In this document: positions 45,824 to 56,207 of the stretch, piece after piece
How positions within the stretch are numbered: position 1 is the stretch's first letter
Layout: the number at the start of each line of letters is the position of its first letter
From: JAJCYL01 sp965206015
GTDB lineage: Bacteria; Bacteroidota; Bacteroidia; Cytophagales; Cyclobacteriaceae
Reading direction: 5' to 3'
Length of the DNA stretch: 64,000 bases
NCBI GenBank assembly: GCA_965206015.1
Contig: CBDBIW010000014.1
Coordinates: forward strand, 434,001-498,000
Program-made: the position numbers and the translations under genes
The notes under the pieces: model-generated
Told to the model about the DNA's origin: nothing
Seen by the model: the letters and a program-made list of their open reading frames with translations, nothing else
Databases searched by the model: none

Positions 45824-46423
45824 CTAGAAAAACCACAATTTAACGGCCATAATACTTACTGCGACAATCAAAAATATTCTAACCCATCTATCGCCCTTTT
45901 CTACTTGCCAGCGACTACCGAACCAGCCTCCGGCAGAATTTCCTACAGCCAAAACCAGTCCATATTCCCAATGGATCACATCTTCGTAAACAAAAACTGC
46001 CAGTGCAGCAATAGAATAGACCAGGATAGCAAAAACCTTGGTGCTGTTGGTCTTGACTAATGTGAAATTATTCACATTAGTCAAGACCACAATCACAAAA
46101 AATCCAACACCAGCCTGAATAAAACCACCGTAGATGCCGACAAAAAAGAAGGCGATTGTACCAGTTATTTGAGCGGCTGTACTCAATTTTTCCCCTGAAG
46201 AATCAGCACTTTTGAACGGTGTAAAAACTGTGATCAAAATCACACCAACCATTACAACTGCCAGTATTTTATTGAATATCTCTCCCTCAATTTCCACTGC
46301 TGATTTGGCACCAATAAGAGCTCCAATCAAGGCAGATCCGGACAGCCAATAAGCATAAGGAAATGCATTTATTTCTTTGCTCTGAAATCCGCAAACTGCG
46401 AAAATATATTTCAAATACGGCAT
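45824..46423 (-). pseudogene. TauE/SafE sulfite exporter-like, 5'-truncated by IS1 remnant
   Basis: 199 residues with about six membrane helices and the family blocks YWLSGSALIGALIGAKSA and FVGIYGGFIQAGVGFF. The first ~60 residues are missing: the frame begins next to the IS1 end at 46424. A complete relative of this family lies at 53388-54206. Family members export sulfite, sulfonates or related anions; this copy is probably dead. Confidence 0.82.
46048..46089. repeat. 19 bp perfect inverted repeat inside the TauE fragment
   Basis: TGGTCTTGACTAATGTGAA (46048-46066) and its exact reverse complement (46071-46089) are separated by ATTA. It lies in the coding frame (VVLTNVNNFTLVKTN). Confidence 0.95.
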
Positions 46424-46425
46424 TG

Positions 46426-47090
46426 CTAATTAAATACAGTTAATATTTCATTTCGATGATGCATCAAAAGCAAAACGGATAAAGTAAGCATCTCAATACT
46501 TTTTGAATAGCACTTTGATTTTCTTCTCATTCTTGCCAAAAAATGCCTGAACAAGCTATTATAGCCTTCTACGGTAAAAGTTTCTGCTTTTGATTGAATG
46601 TGTTTGTCTTTAGGGACCATGTGCTCGTATGACTTCCAGTAATCACTTGCTATAGTATTCATCTGGTTAGTGCCTATTAGCCCCCAGAGCTTTTTTGCTG
46701 TCTCAGTACTTCTGTGGCCAATAACGAAATTGATGAACTTTTTCCCCTATCGATCAACAGCAATCCAAATCCAGCAATAGTGTTTCCAATGTAGCTGTGC
46801 ATCTGGTCAAGCTCTACGAAATCCACTTCGGAACCGCTATTGGACAAGGACTGCACTTCTTGGCCAAAACCCCTTATCCAGTTTAACACAGATACATTGC
46901 TCACGTTGAGTATTCTACCGATTGACCGAAAACCCAACCCTTCAAGATATAATTGCAGGGCGTATTTTTTCAACTCTTTTGGTTTGGCCGTAGATTTTTG
47001 TTGTACCGTATAGTGGTAGCCGCATTTTTTACACTTATACCTTTGTTTTCCTTTTATCTTGCCGGATTTAATGACAGCACGGTTTGAATA
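46426..47090 (-). mobile_element. IS1 family transposase remnant
   Basis: Minus-strand reading gives SGKIKGKQRYKCKKCGYHYT (zinc ribbon), KKYALQLYLEGLGFRSIGRILN and VSVLNWIRGFG (HTH), ELDQMHSYIGN, then in another frame YCWIWIAVDR, a TAG, GKKFINFVIGHRSTETAKKLWG, SDYWKSYEHMVP and FRHFLARMRRKSKCYSKS. The frame change and the stop after DR make it inactive. The first Cys pair is lost at about 47090. It separates the TauE fragment from the GH53 remnant. Confidence 0.88.
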
Positions 47091-48074
47091 CTTAAGGACA
47101 ATTCATGGCTTTTTTCTGTAAAAATAAGAAAACTATATATAATTAGCAATACCGCCAACTGGTGTTGCTCATCAAATATATCCGGGTAATCTGAGGCTGA
47201 ACCTGAAAGAATATTTGCCCAACCATCCGCATCTTCCGTAGTAAATGCATAAGCTGTTTCTACAATCATTGCTGATTTTCCTAATTCGTCGGAATAAGAT
47301 TTTAACAAATCTCCAATTCCGCTAATACTTACACTACTCCAGGCCGGGTAATAGGAGAATCCCATAATGTCAAAATCAGTAATTCCATTACTTATTGCGT
47401 CCGCAAACCAATTTTTCTGACCGGCATCAACTCCAGCTACATGTAGTATTAACTTTATATATTGGTTTTGCTCAGTTTGAACAGCACGTGCTGCAGAAAT
47501 TCCAGCATTAAGAAGAATAGCATTACGATTCCATTTTATCTGTTTTCCCTTAATGCCACCCCATGGCTGAATAATATTAATATTGGTTTCATTACCAATT
47601 TGCACATATTCAGGTAGAAGGTTTAATCCAGCAAGAGTATTTAAAACCTTATAAGTGTAATTGTATACCGAATCAGCTAACACCTGATTGTCACCTGCTA
47701 TCGCCTGCCAGGCAGAAGGCACCCATTGATTATGGAGATCAGCCACCAATCTGAATAGTGAATGTCCAACATGACTTGCATACCATTAGCTTTTGTTCGT
47801 TGAATTGTTGTAATAACGTTATCAAGACTACTACCATAACCTGGGTTTTGATCTTCAGGTCTGCTTCAGGTGTATGCCAAAGACGGACACGTACCAAGTT
47901 GGCACCCTTTTGACTTAAAACTTCAAAAGGATCCTTAGACACACCGTTTTCCCCATATTGTACTCCACAATCTTCCAGTTGGTTTACAAAGGACAAGTCA
48001 ACCCCTTTAATGAATTGCGCATAAATGCTACCATACAGTGCTAACATTAATACAGTTAATAGAATTTTCTTCAT
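47091..48074 (-). pseudogene. GH53 arabinogalactan endo-1,4-beta-galactosidase, frameshifted and truncated
   Basis: Starts MKKILLTVLMLALYGSIYAQ (signal peptide) and FIKGVDLSFVNQLEDCG. After LWHTPEADL the frame shifts (NPGYGSSLDNVITTIQR, VMLDIHYSDWW) and again at 47749 (ADLHNQWVPSAW). The acid/base Glu in IGNETN and the nucleophile Glu in VETAYAFT are present. The C-terminus is replaced by IS1 sequence. The active enzyme would cut galactan side chains; a GH2 gene beside it completes a galactan-use pair. Confidence 0.85.
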
Positions 48075-48114
48075 AATGTTTAATTTATGTGAATAGTTAG
48101 TAATTAATGAAAAC

Positions 48115-49998
48115 ACAACCGAGCTTGACTTTAATTATTACGGTGGGATTTACAGGAGTGTGACCTTAACCGAAACGAATCGAATTTACATAACAGATCC
48201 TCTACTAGAGGGTAAGACGGCTTCTGGGGGTTATTTAATCCATTTTGATAAAGTAAATGAAAAAGAAGCTAGAGGAACTATTAGAATCCACATCAGAAAT
48301 GATGACAAAAGGCAAAGCTCTATCACAGCAAGGGCCAGCTTATCCAATTCCAGTTATGAGCAAAATTCATTCGAATCGATACAAACCAAGATAGAAGGCG
48401 GTTCTGAAAAGGAATTGTTAATTGATATTCATATGGAAAAGCCAGCACTCTGGTCTCCAAAAATTCCAAATTTATATCAACTAAAATTGGAATTGTTAGA
48501 AAATGGTATTGTAGTAGATCATTGCACAGAAAAAATCGGTATCAGAAAAATACGACTCGAAACAGATGGCTTATATATCAATGAAGAAAAATTCTATATC
48601 AAAGGAACCAACAGACACCAGGAATATCCATATATAGGTTATGCTATTTCGAAAAATGCGAATTACCGAGATGCAGTGAAAATCAAGCAAGCAGGCTTTG
48701 ATTTCGTTAGACTTTCCCATTATCCTCAAGGAAAAAGTTTTTTGAAAGCATGTGACGAATTAGGAATTCTTGTCATGAATGCTATTCCCGGGTGGCAATA
48801 TTTTGGAGATAGTGTGTTTTTGAAAAATTCATATCAAGATATCAGGGATATGGTAAGGCGTGATCGAAATCATCCATGTGTGGTGTTCTGGGAAGTATCA
48901 TTGAATGAATCGAATATGTCAGAAGAGTACATGATTGAGGCAAATCGTATTCTTAGAGAAGAATTGCCGTTCGAAGATACATATAGTGCGGGATGGATGG
49001 ATCATGAATCCTTCGATCTTTTCATCCCAGCAAGACAGCATGCAAAAGCTCCCAATTATTGGAATCAATATAAAATTGGCTCAAGACCTTTATTCATAGC
49101 TGAATATGGGGATTGGGAGTATTACGCACAAAATGCCGGGTTTAATCAAACTCAATATAAAAACCTGAAGGAAGAAGAAAGAACAAGTCGTCAATTTAGA
49201 GGTTATGGAGAAAAACGCCTCTTACAGCAGGCAATGAATTATCAGGAATCTGCAAATTCCAATCGTTTTGGTCCAAACACCATAGGTGATGCTAACTGGC
49301 TGATCTTTGATTATAACCGGGGATATGCCAACGATATTGAAGCTTCGGGAATCTGTGATATTTTCAGGTTGCCAAAATTCTCATATTATTTTTACCAAAG
49401 TCAAAGACCTCCAAATGACACAATAGCTCTTAAAATTGGCACTGGTCCCATGGTAAAAATTGCATCTTATTGGACAGAGGAATCTGAAAAACCGGTTACG
49501 GTGTTTAGTAATTGTGAAGAGGTTGCTTTATACCTGAATGATTCGTTGATCGGTCGTTCCAACCCAAGAATAGATCAATATTCCAATAACCTAGATTTCC
49601 CACCTTTCTTATTTGAATTAAAGGATTTCGAACCTGGTAAGCTAGAAGCTATCGGGTTTATGAACAATAAAAAAGTTGCCACCGATGTTGTCTCCACTCC
49701 AGGCAAACCCTCAAATATTATGGTTGAAGTAGATACTTCAGGAAAACCAATTGACAGTAATGAAATGGACATAGTCTTTGTTTATGCTAAAATTACTGAT
49801 GAAAAGGGGACATTGGTTGCTAATAGCAATGCTGAAGTTACCTTCGAAACAAACACCGGAAAACTCATCGGTCAAAACCCTGTAAAAGCTGAAGCCGGTA
49901 TAGCATCAATACTCCTGAAAACGAACGGATTGAAAGAAGAAATGGTGGTGTCAGCTTACCCAAAAGGGTTATCATCAAATGAAGTTCATTTGCAATGA
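48115..49998 (+). pseudogene. GH2 beta-galactosidase, N-terminus missing
   Basis: Homology begins inside a GH2 protein (ELDFNYYGGIYRSVTL), so the N-terminal sugar-binding domain, about 170 residues, and the natural start are gone. A GTG at 48160 could start a 612-residue product. The core has GTNRHQEYPYIGYA, the acid/base Glu250 in LNESNM and the nucleophile Glu315 in IAEYGDW (numbered from GTG). The C-terminal Ig-like domains are present to a normal end. The junction at about 48110 is head to head with the GH53 leader, as if a deletion joined them. It may still be a folded but inactive enzyme. Confidence 0.75.
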
Positions 49999-50471
49999 GA
50001 ATCTAATTGTTGAATAGATCAAGCTGTATTTTTTAATTCAATTTAGCTCCAAATTTAAGTGAACAATCCGGTGAACAGGAATTCGAAACGAAATATAAAT
50101 AACTGATTTCTAATAGTTGCCGGAAAAGAAGTAATCCCGTCACAATTAGAACTGATAGATTATTTTGTTCCATTAGCATCAAAATAATCGGTGCGTGATT
50201 CGGTGCGTGATTTTAAACACAAATTATAACTAATTGATTATCAGATATATTTAGACAAGGTTCTATTTCCAGTGGGTGTATACTGATTGTCAAGCACTTA
50301 CAAGATAAAAATTGTAAGTGCTTTTTTATTTTAGATCAGGTTTTCATGTAATTGTCCGCCCACCTGACATTATAAAAGCTCTCTTCAGACAATTTGGTTA
50401 TCAATACTGACTTTTTACTCAGAACAGGCCTAAGAATTATACTATTTTCCGATAGTCACAATAAAGTTAGG
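49999..50471. other. Gene-free stretch with tandem 12-mer
   Basis: No gene recognised. CGGTGCGTGATT is repeated head to tail at 50189-50200 and 50201-50212. A strong terminator lies at 50292-50330 with no recognised gene in front of it; a small RNA or the end of a lost gene would explain this. Confidence 0.5.
50292..50330 (+). terminator. Strong orphan terminator
   Basis: AAGCACTTACAA / TTGTAAGTGCTT, 12 bp perfect stem, 8-base loop, followed by TTTTATTTT. Confidence 0.85.
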
Positions 50472-50660
50472 TCAACTAGAGCCTGCATTAACAGTGCTTT
50501 CACCAATGCCCTCTGGACCCATATAAATATATCCCCCATCAATCATAAGATTAGTAGCAGTAATGAACGAAGCATCATCACTGAGTAGAAATAGAGTAGG
50601 TCTAGCTTTCTCTTTAGGAAGTACCATTCTACAGAGCATATGGAATTGTCCCCAGAATGG
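50472..50660 (-). pseudogene. SDR family oxidoreductase, C-terminal remnant
   Basis: Minus-strand frame reads RMVLPKEKARPTLFLLSDDASF, ITATNLMIDGGYIYMG and stops at 50472-50474. This is the closing part of a short-chain dehydrogenase (LASDEASF.TG..L.VDGG). The Rossmann domain and catalytic YxxxK are absent. Confidence 0.8.
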
Positions 50661-50815
50661 AGCTAATTATTATCCTTTACTACCTTCTAGGATACATAAT
50701 TTTGAAATCCAGAAGCTAAAACTCGAATTGCTGAGGGCCAATAATGGTAAATGCTTGTTAATAAGATGAAGTATTTATATTAATCTGAGCTTAGCAATAA
50801 TGGGAAGTATCATTA

Positions 50816-51801
50816 ACCCGTGTTGCATTAGTAAAATAAGGAGTAAAAGTTGTACAACAAACTGATAATAAGTATCTTATTGTAATAACTACAAAACAAT
50901 ACTGATGCACAACTTTTAAGCAAATTACGATAAAATTTTAGAGGTTTTAAGAAAAAACATATACCCGGCTACTTTTACACATCAAAACAGGAAGCCTAAA
51001 CTATCTGATATAGAACTTGTTGCCATTGATTTAACAACCCGGTATATGAGTATTGACAGCGAACATCAACTTTTTAGGGTTTTGAGCTCAATTGGTTTTG
51101 AGAATCTAATCGACAGGACTCTTTACAATAGAAGAAAAAGAAGGCTGGTCAATTATATAGAACAAATTAGAGTGGTCTTTTCTGAAAAATTCAATGAGTT
51201 TGAAGACTATTTCATTATTGATTCTACGCCACTGAAAGCCTGTAAGCTATCAAAGAACTCAAGGTCAAAAATATGTAAAGAATTTTTTTATTCATCACCT
51301 GACAAAGGGTTTTGTGCTTGTCAACAAATGTACTTTTATGGATACAAACTCCATGGAGTTTGTTCTGTTCAAGGTGTTTTTAAAAGTGTAGATATCAGTA
51401 AAACATCTGTTTATGATATTCATTATCTCAAAGATCTAAAAAGCCAATTATCTGACTGTGTTCTAATTGGAGACAAAGGCTACCTAAATCAAGAACAAGA
51501 ATTAGATTTGTTTACCAGGGCTAAGATTAAATTGGAAGTGCCAATGAGGAAGAACCAAATTAATTACAAAAAGCAAGCCTATATCTTTAGAAAGTCAAGA
51601 AAAAGAATCGAAATGCTCTTGTGTGAACTCTGTGATCAGTTTATGATTAGCAGAAACTATGCGAAATCTTTTCAAGGATTTAAAACCAGAATATTATCCA
51701 AAATAACAGCCTTAACTATTATTCAATATATCAATAAATTTGACTTGAATAGGAGCATTAATAACTTGAAAATTTAAATTACTTTCTAATGCACCACGGG
51801 T
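50816..51801 (+). mobile_element. IS982 family insertion sequence, with terminal repeats
   Basis: Left end ACCCGTGTTGCATTAGTAAA (50816-50835) and right end, inverted, ACCCGTGGTGCATTAGAAAG (51782-51801) match at about 17 of 20 positions and give a 986 bp element. The transposase frame runs from 50920 to 51777 with IIDSTPLKACKLSKNSR, EFFYSSPDKGFCACQQMYFYG and VLIGDKGYLNQEQ. The ATG at 50905 is followed by TAA after four codons, so the intact part begins downstream of it, at ATG 51046 (243 residues) or a rare codon. No clear target duplication is seen. Confidence 0.88.
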
Positions 51802-51873
51802 TTTATTATCTTTTTAGCCTACTGTGCAACCTCTTCTCATTTGGAGAGTCTAATAGAAAAAGACATACATGTT

Positions 51874-52785
51874 ATGAGAACATTAATAATAATTCTGGGA
51901 ACTGTAACAATAAACAGTTCATTAATATACGCCCAATCTGATCTTGCCGAAGAGAAATTTGAACTGTACGGCATCAAGGAGGTTGAGGTTCGAGGTAGTT
52001 TTTGTGATGTCACAGTCAAAGGATATACTGGTCAAACACTTTATTTTGACGGGAAAATAAGTGGATCAAGTGGCAAGAATTACTCGATTGAATATGATCG
52101 GGATGGATCTTTTTTAAAAATATGGGTTGAATCACCACATAATAACTGGGGGTTTACGCGGGGGCAACTCAATCTAAGAGTGCCTGACGGAATTGAAGTT
52201 GTTGTAGATAACAGCTCCGGTGATGTATATGCATCTGATTTGACCGGAAGGAATATCAGACTTGAAGCTAGTTCGGGGGACATTGAGGCGAACGATATTG
52301 GAAATGACCTGTTATTAGAGACGTCTTCCGGAGATATCGAGTTAACAGGTTTGAACGGGAACCTGAGGTCAAAGTCAAGTTCGGGTGACCAACGTTTGCG
52401 AAAAGTAAAAGGCGATATTGACGGACGTTCTTCCTCGGGCAGAATAAGCCTTGATGATATTGTTGGAGATATTGTAGCCGAAACTTCTTCGGGAGGGATT
52501 GAATTGGACGGATTCAAAGGCGGCCTAAAGTTGGAATCAACGTCAGGGTCCTTGAATGGCGATGAAATTGAATTGACCACTAATTCTTCTTTCAGAAGTT
52601 CTTCCGGGTCCATTGACATGGAATTGGTGAATGAGATCGAATCACTCAACTTTGATCTTGATGCAAGTTCCGGCTCATTACGGATTGGTGGTCGAAGAGC
52701 AGAAGATCGTTATATAGATAGACAAGGGGGAGATATTGAAATAAAGGGAGTATCTTCTTCCGGTAGCCAGAGATATAGCAATTAA
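51874..52785 (+). CDS. DUF4097-type beta-helix protein, exported
   Basis: The ATG at 51874 gives a signal peptide (TLIIILGTVTINSSLIYAQ) that the longer start 33 bases earlier would bury. The mature 280 residues consist of SSGD/SSGG repeats about every 20 residues (VDNSSGDVYASDLTGRN, EASSGDIEANDIG, ETSSGDIELTGLNG and so on), the mark of DUF4097/DUF4098 right-handed beta-helices. Function is not established. It starts 73 bases after the IS982 right end, so its upstream control may have been changed by the insertion. Confidence 0.88.
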   Translation: MRTLIIILGTVTINSSLIYAQSDLAEEKFELYGIKEVEVRGSFCDVTVKGYTGQTLYFDGKISGSSGKNYSIEYDRDGSFLKIWVESPHNNWGFTRGQLNLRVPDGIEVVVDNSSGDVYASDLTGRNIRLEASSGDIEANDIGNDLLLETSSGDIELTGLNGNLRSKSSSGDQRLRKVKGDIDGRSSSGRISLDDIVGDIVAETSSGGIELDGFKGGLKLESTSGSLNGDEIELTTNSSFRSSSGSIDMELVNEIESLNFDLDASSGSLRIGGRRAEDRYIDRQGGDIEIKGVSSSGSQRYSN

Positions 52786-52852
52786 GAAAAGGCTCCCTCA
52801 AAAGTTAGGCATGTCAACAATAACAACTCTGTTGATCTTGGGGCAGTCTTAA

Positions 52853-53329
52853 TTATAGTGTCCTAAAGTACTCTAATATATATCTGACTTGTTCTTCAGT
52901 TAGCCCCTGTCCTATCATTGGTACACCGTTGGCTTCCTCCAACAATTTCTTTGCGATTGGATCTTGCACCACCATTTCTCCAGGATTCAAGATCATGTTC
53001 ATTACCCATTCTGGAGACCTTCTTTCCAAGATATTCTTTGGAGATGGTCCTATAAAATCTTCCTCAGCTTTGTGACATGCAACACAATATGAATCAAACA
53101 GTTGTTTGCCTTCATCTACCTTTACCTGATCAATATCTCCCAGGGATACCGATGAAACGGGACCAATTCCTTTATTACCTAGATCGACAGGCACACTACC
53201 TGAGGATGATGTGGTTGAAGTAGTAGCCTTGGGCTTGTCACTTTCAGTTGATTTTGATTTGTCACCTCCTCCTCCACAACTCCAGACAAAAAGGGGAATA
53301 ATCATAACAAGAGGTAAAAACATTTTCAT
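52853..53329 (-). CDS. Lipoprotein cytochrome c, mono-haem
   Basis: 158 residues: lipobox ending at Cys18 (LVWSC-type, here FVWSCGGGG), a Ser/Thr/Lys linker, haem motif CVACH at 82-86 and a probable axial Met138 in GVPMIGQG. The end (TEEQVRYILEYF) is typical of class I cytochrome c. It is likely tethered in the periplasm as an electron carrier. It is followed on the same strand, 58 bases upstream, by the TauE gene, with which it may be cotranscribed. Confidence 0.92.
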   Translation of the reverse strand: MKMFLPLVMIIPLFVWSCGGGGDKSKSTESDKPKATTSTTSSSGSVPVDLGNKGIGPVSSVSLGDIDQVKVDEGKQLFDSYCVACHKAEEDFIGPSPKNILERRSPEWVMNMILNPGEMVVQDPIAKKLLEEANGVPMIGQGLTEEQVRYILEYFRTL

Positions 53330-53387
53330 AAGAGTACAGTTTCGATGTTTAATTAAGGGTCTAAGTAAATGTAATTTAATGTGAATT

Positions 53388-54206
53388 TCAGCTCATTGAA
53401 TAAATCATTTTGATGAGTAAAGAGCCGACAACGATTGCAAATATCATTTTGATAATATTGGGATTGATTTTATGAGCCGCTTTCACACCAAATGGAGCAG
53501 AAATAAGAACGCCAATTAAAGTTGGTATCACCACAGCAAATGAAATTAGTCCAATTCGCATAGGCATTTCTATTACGTTCACTTTTGATTCCATCAGGTA
53601 GGACATACTAATAGGCAATGCCAGCACTGCAATAACACTGATTGATACAGAACTGGCTTTCTTAAGCGACATCTTCATTAGATCTGTAAAACCTGGGATA
53701 AGTATAATTCCGCCTCCAAGTCCGGAAAGTGAAGTTACTGCACCCGTGATACTTCCGATACCTAATAAGAGCGAGTTTGATTTTATTTCATGGACACTTG
53801 TAAGACCAGATTTCTTATCAACAATTAATTTTAATATCAATAAAAACAGCATTATAATAAATACAATGTCAAAGCCTTTTTTATCGTACCAGTCTCCTTG
53901 TGCAATTAACCAGGTAGTGAAGGTTGCAGTAAATACTCCTAAAACTGAAGTTAGCATGACTTCTTTTAGGAAAAAGTTTCTTACTTTAAATTGGCGGTAG
54001 GTAATAATGCCACCTAAGAAAAAGGATACCATTAATGAATGCGCAATAATTGATTTTACCAATAAATCATCCCTTAAACCCATCTTGTATAAAATATAAT
54101 CTAAAATGGGAATTAGGATGACATTACCACCACTTCCTACCATTCCTGAATAAAAACCGGAGATGAGCCCGGTAAAAAACAATACGACTAAGAATAATGG
54201 GTCCAT
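53388..54206 (-). CDS. TauE/SafE family anion exporter
   Basis: 272 residues, about eight membrane helices in two repeats, opening with the GFYSGMVGSGGNVILIP motif and, in the second half, GSITGAVTSLSGLGGGIILIPG. Full length for the family. The neighbour cytochrome c suggests a link to sulphur oxidation, where sulfite or a sulfonate is moved; this is inference. It lies 31 bases from the IS200-type fragment. Confidence 0.9.
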   Translation of the reverse strand: MDPLFLVVLFFTGLISGFYSGMVGSGGNVILIPILDYILYKMGLRDDLLVKSIIAHSLMVSFFLGGIITYRQFKVRNFFLKEVMLTSVLGVFTATFTTWLIAQGDWYDKKGFDIVFIIMLFLLILKLIVDKKSGLTSVHEIKSNSLLLGIGSITGAVTSLSGLGGGIILIPGFTDLMKMSLKKASSVSISVIAVLALPISMSYLMESKVNVIEMPMRIGLISFAVVIPTLIGVLISAPFGVKAAHKINPNIIKMIFAIVVGSLLIKMIYSMS

Positions 54207-54236
54207 TATGATTGTGTCTTCATTGTAGAGAGTTTA

Positions 54237-54570
54237 AATGAACAACCCCACAGCAGAACTGACGGGGCATCGAGCTTACCGATACTGTAGCAGTTCTAAT
54301 CGGCCTAAGTGAATTTCTTTGTATCCTTTACCTTGGTTCCTAAGATAAGCCTTGATTACTTCTGCGTTGCCATACTGACCTACCGTATTTACATAATAAC
54401 CACTGGTCCAAAATTTATCTCCCCATAATTTCTTTCTTACCTCCGGATGCTCCTTAAATATTCGTTTTGCTGTTATGCTCTTAATCGTTTGAATTATTCG
54501 CTTCGGGGAGCTGATCGCTACACTTTGTACTAAAAAATGAACATGATCTTCATCTGCTCCTACTTTCTAC
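54237..54570 (-). mobile_element. IS200/IS605-type Y1 transposase fragment
   Basis: Minus-strand frame: GADEDHVHFLVQS (His-x-His of the Y1 site), KRIIQTIKSITAKRIF, KFWTSGYYVNTVGQYG (Tyr region) and KGYKEIHLGRLELLQYR, stop at 54276. About 50 N-terminal residues are missing. A subterminal hairpin CCCC...GGGG lies at 54246-54267. The end region is repeated at 42555-42632. Confidence 0.88.
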
Positions 54571-54799
54571 AAAGTTTATCTCGTATACAGTTAATATAAC
54601 AAAACAAACCGCTTTCAATCTCAATTCCACTGATTCACTCAATACATCTCTTCAATACTTCGCTGGACACACATAATGATATAATAGCAAACTTTTATTA
54701 TGACTCTTTATTATACTGTAATCCATATAAGAAAGATAGCTACCTTATCTATGCGCAACACCCGATGCAGAGCATCAGGGAATTCTTTTAATTAAAAGA

Positions 54800-55308
54800 A
54801 ATAAGGTTTTTGAAGGATTGGCTAAACTGGGAAATCCACAATGAGCTGTTTTTTTTGGCTTCAAACTTCATATTATCATGAATGACAAAGGAGAGATACT
54901 CCATTTCGCCATTATTCAGGGGAATGTAGAGGACAGGGAACCACTCAAAAACAAGTCATTCACCAAGGCCCTCAAAGGAAAATTATACGCTGATAAAGCC
55001 TACATTTCTCAAGAATTGGCATCCAAAACATGGATGATGGGCAAACTTCATTACAAACCTTATCTCCGGACTGATTGCTTATTCATTCTTTCCGAAAAAA
55101 ACTAACCATCAAATACCAACCTGTCAAAAACTCAATAATTACCTGTATTTTAAAATCGAACCCGGGTTTCCAATTTCCTTAACAAGCTTTTTTCAGCATT
55201 AATGGCTTACAACTTCACTGAGAAAAACCTTCAATCAAACTCAACTGTACAGATTCTAAACAGCTTGTCCTGCCTTGATGATTTCTCTTGCGTCGAACTC
55301 ATGTTTAT
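54800..55308 (+). mobile_element. IS982 family transposase fragment
   Basis: Pieces in three frames: NKVFEGLAKLG (frame break in an A-run), MNDKGEILHFAIIQGN-like block with DREPLKNKSFTKALKGKLYADKAYISQ, then a break and ALMAYNFTEKN. The last ~130 bases match, inverted, the IS at the window end (63719-63846). The stretch 54571-54799 before it holds no gene; a GATGC/GCATC hairpin lies at 54761-54780. Confidence 0.85.
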
Positions 55309-55316
55309 ACAAGGAA

Positions 55317-55529
55317 ATGAGACCATTCAAATTTAGTTTTCAACTAATAATCGGGTTCTTGCTGTCGCAGTTTTTAGCGGTGACGATTGTCCCCTTTTTT
55401 AATGTGCAGCAGCTCAGTCATGCCCTGATAATCGCGACGGGAATTTTGACGGCCAGCCTAGTATTAATGAGTCCTCCACAGGGTTCATTGAATGCACTCG
55501 CAATTAATGAACCCTGCCATGCCGGGTAA
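55317..55529 (+). CDS. Short hydrophobic protein, possibly a fragment
   Basis: 70 residues from ATG 55317 with two hydrophobic segments (FQLIIGFLLSQFLAVTIVPF and LIIATGILTASLVLM). It begins just after the IS982 remnant and its last third is richer in GC than its surroundings. I do not recognise it; it may be the front of a truncated membrane protein. Confidence 0.3.
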   Translation: MRPFKFSFQLIIGFLLSQFLAVTIVPFFNVQQLSHALIIATGILTASLVLMSPPQGSLNALAINEPCHAG

Positions 55530-55626
55530 AGTGCTGGAGCAATTTGTGGTGGCTGAAGCGGTGTAAGGCACAAGCGAGGCGCTTGCGCCAGTGATGAGTG
55601 GTCAGGTCAAGTTTTATTGCTGAAAT

Positions 55627-55657
55627 AAAAAGGCCAGCTCTTTGAGCTGACCTTTTT
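55627..55657. terminator. Bidirectional hairpin terminator
   Basis: AAAAAGGCCAGCTC / GAGCTGACCTTTTT with a 3-base loop and one mismatch; A-run and T-run allow termination from both sides, including the minus-strand gene ending at 55677. Confidence 0.75.
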
Positions 55658-55676
55658 GCAGGCTTTTTTCTCGATG

Positions 55677-56207
55677 CTAAGCTTTTAATAATCTTTCAGC
55701 TCGTCTTAAGGTATTTAGACACTCACCGAACTCAAATAACGAAAATTCAACAAGAGGCTCACAGATCATGACAATAGAATTCATGCCGTTTTTTTCACCG
55801 GAAAATACTAACCTGAGTTTAATTGCCTGATACCAGCTTTTCAATTTATACTTCAATTTATACTCAAATATGTCCTTGCTGACACTCGATTGATTTGCTT
55901 TCTTAAAAGTAGCTTGCAACCTGTCTTCTATTTCTTCAAAGGTCAACTTCGTAGTTACTTTTTTGACTTTTGTAGAAGCAAGCACCTCATGAGTAATAGT
56001 CTTTATTCCCCAGGATTTCAGTCGAGAGTAATGATAGGCTGCAAGGGATATTGTAATGAGCGTAGCCATTATTATAGCTGAAAGAGCAAAGGCAACAGGA
56101 TTATTAGACTCACCTCCCGAAAGGAAGATAACTAATGAGGCAGGTGTTATTATGAGGGCAATTGCTCCAGGAAATCGAATTAAATACCATTTAAAGAAAA
56201 GTTTCAT
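55677..56207 (-). CDS. Membrane-anchored hypothetical protein
   Basis: 176 residues, unrecognised. Two membrane helices at about 14-32 and 39-60 (GAIALIITPASLVIFLSGG and FALSAIIMATLITISLAAYH) precede a charged cytoplasmic domain of ~115 residues (THEVLASTKVKKVTT, EEIEDRLQATFKKANQ) with no motif I know. The position after a bidirectional terminator and before a gene-poor stretch suggests an independent unit. Confidence 0.6.
   Translation of the reverse strand: MKLFFKWYLIRFPGAIALIITPASLVIFLSGGESNNPVAFALSAIIMATLITISLAAYHYSRLKSWGIKTITHEVLASTKVKKVTTKLTFEEIEDRLQATFKKANQSSVSKDIFEYKLKYKLKSWYQAIKLRLVFSGEKNGMNSIVMICEPLVEFSLFEFGECLNTLRRAERLLKA

Noticed and set aside
50100..50330. tRNA or other structural RNA before the orphan terminator
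   Set aside because: No cloverleaf arms or TpsiC-like GGTTCRA box could be found.
52080..52649. Long open frame on the minus strand inside the DUF4097 gene
   Set aside because: It is the antisense shadow of SSGD repeats; the product is a Ser/Pro repeat with no signal, start context or homology.
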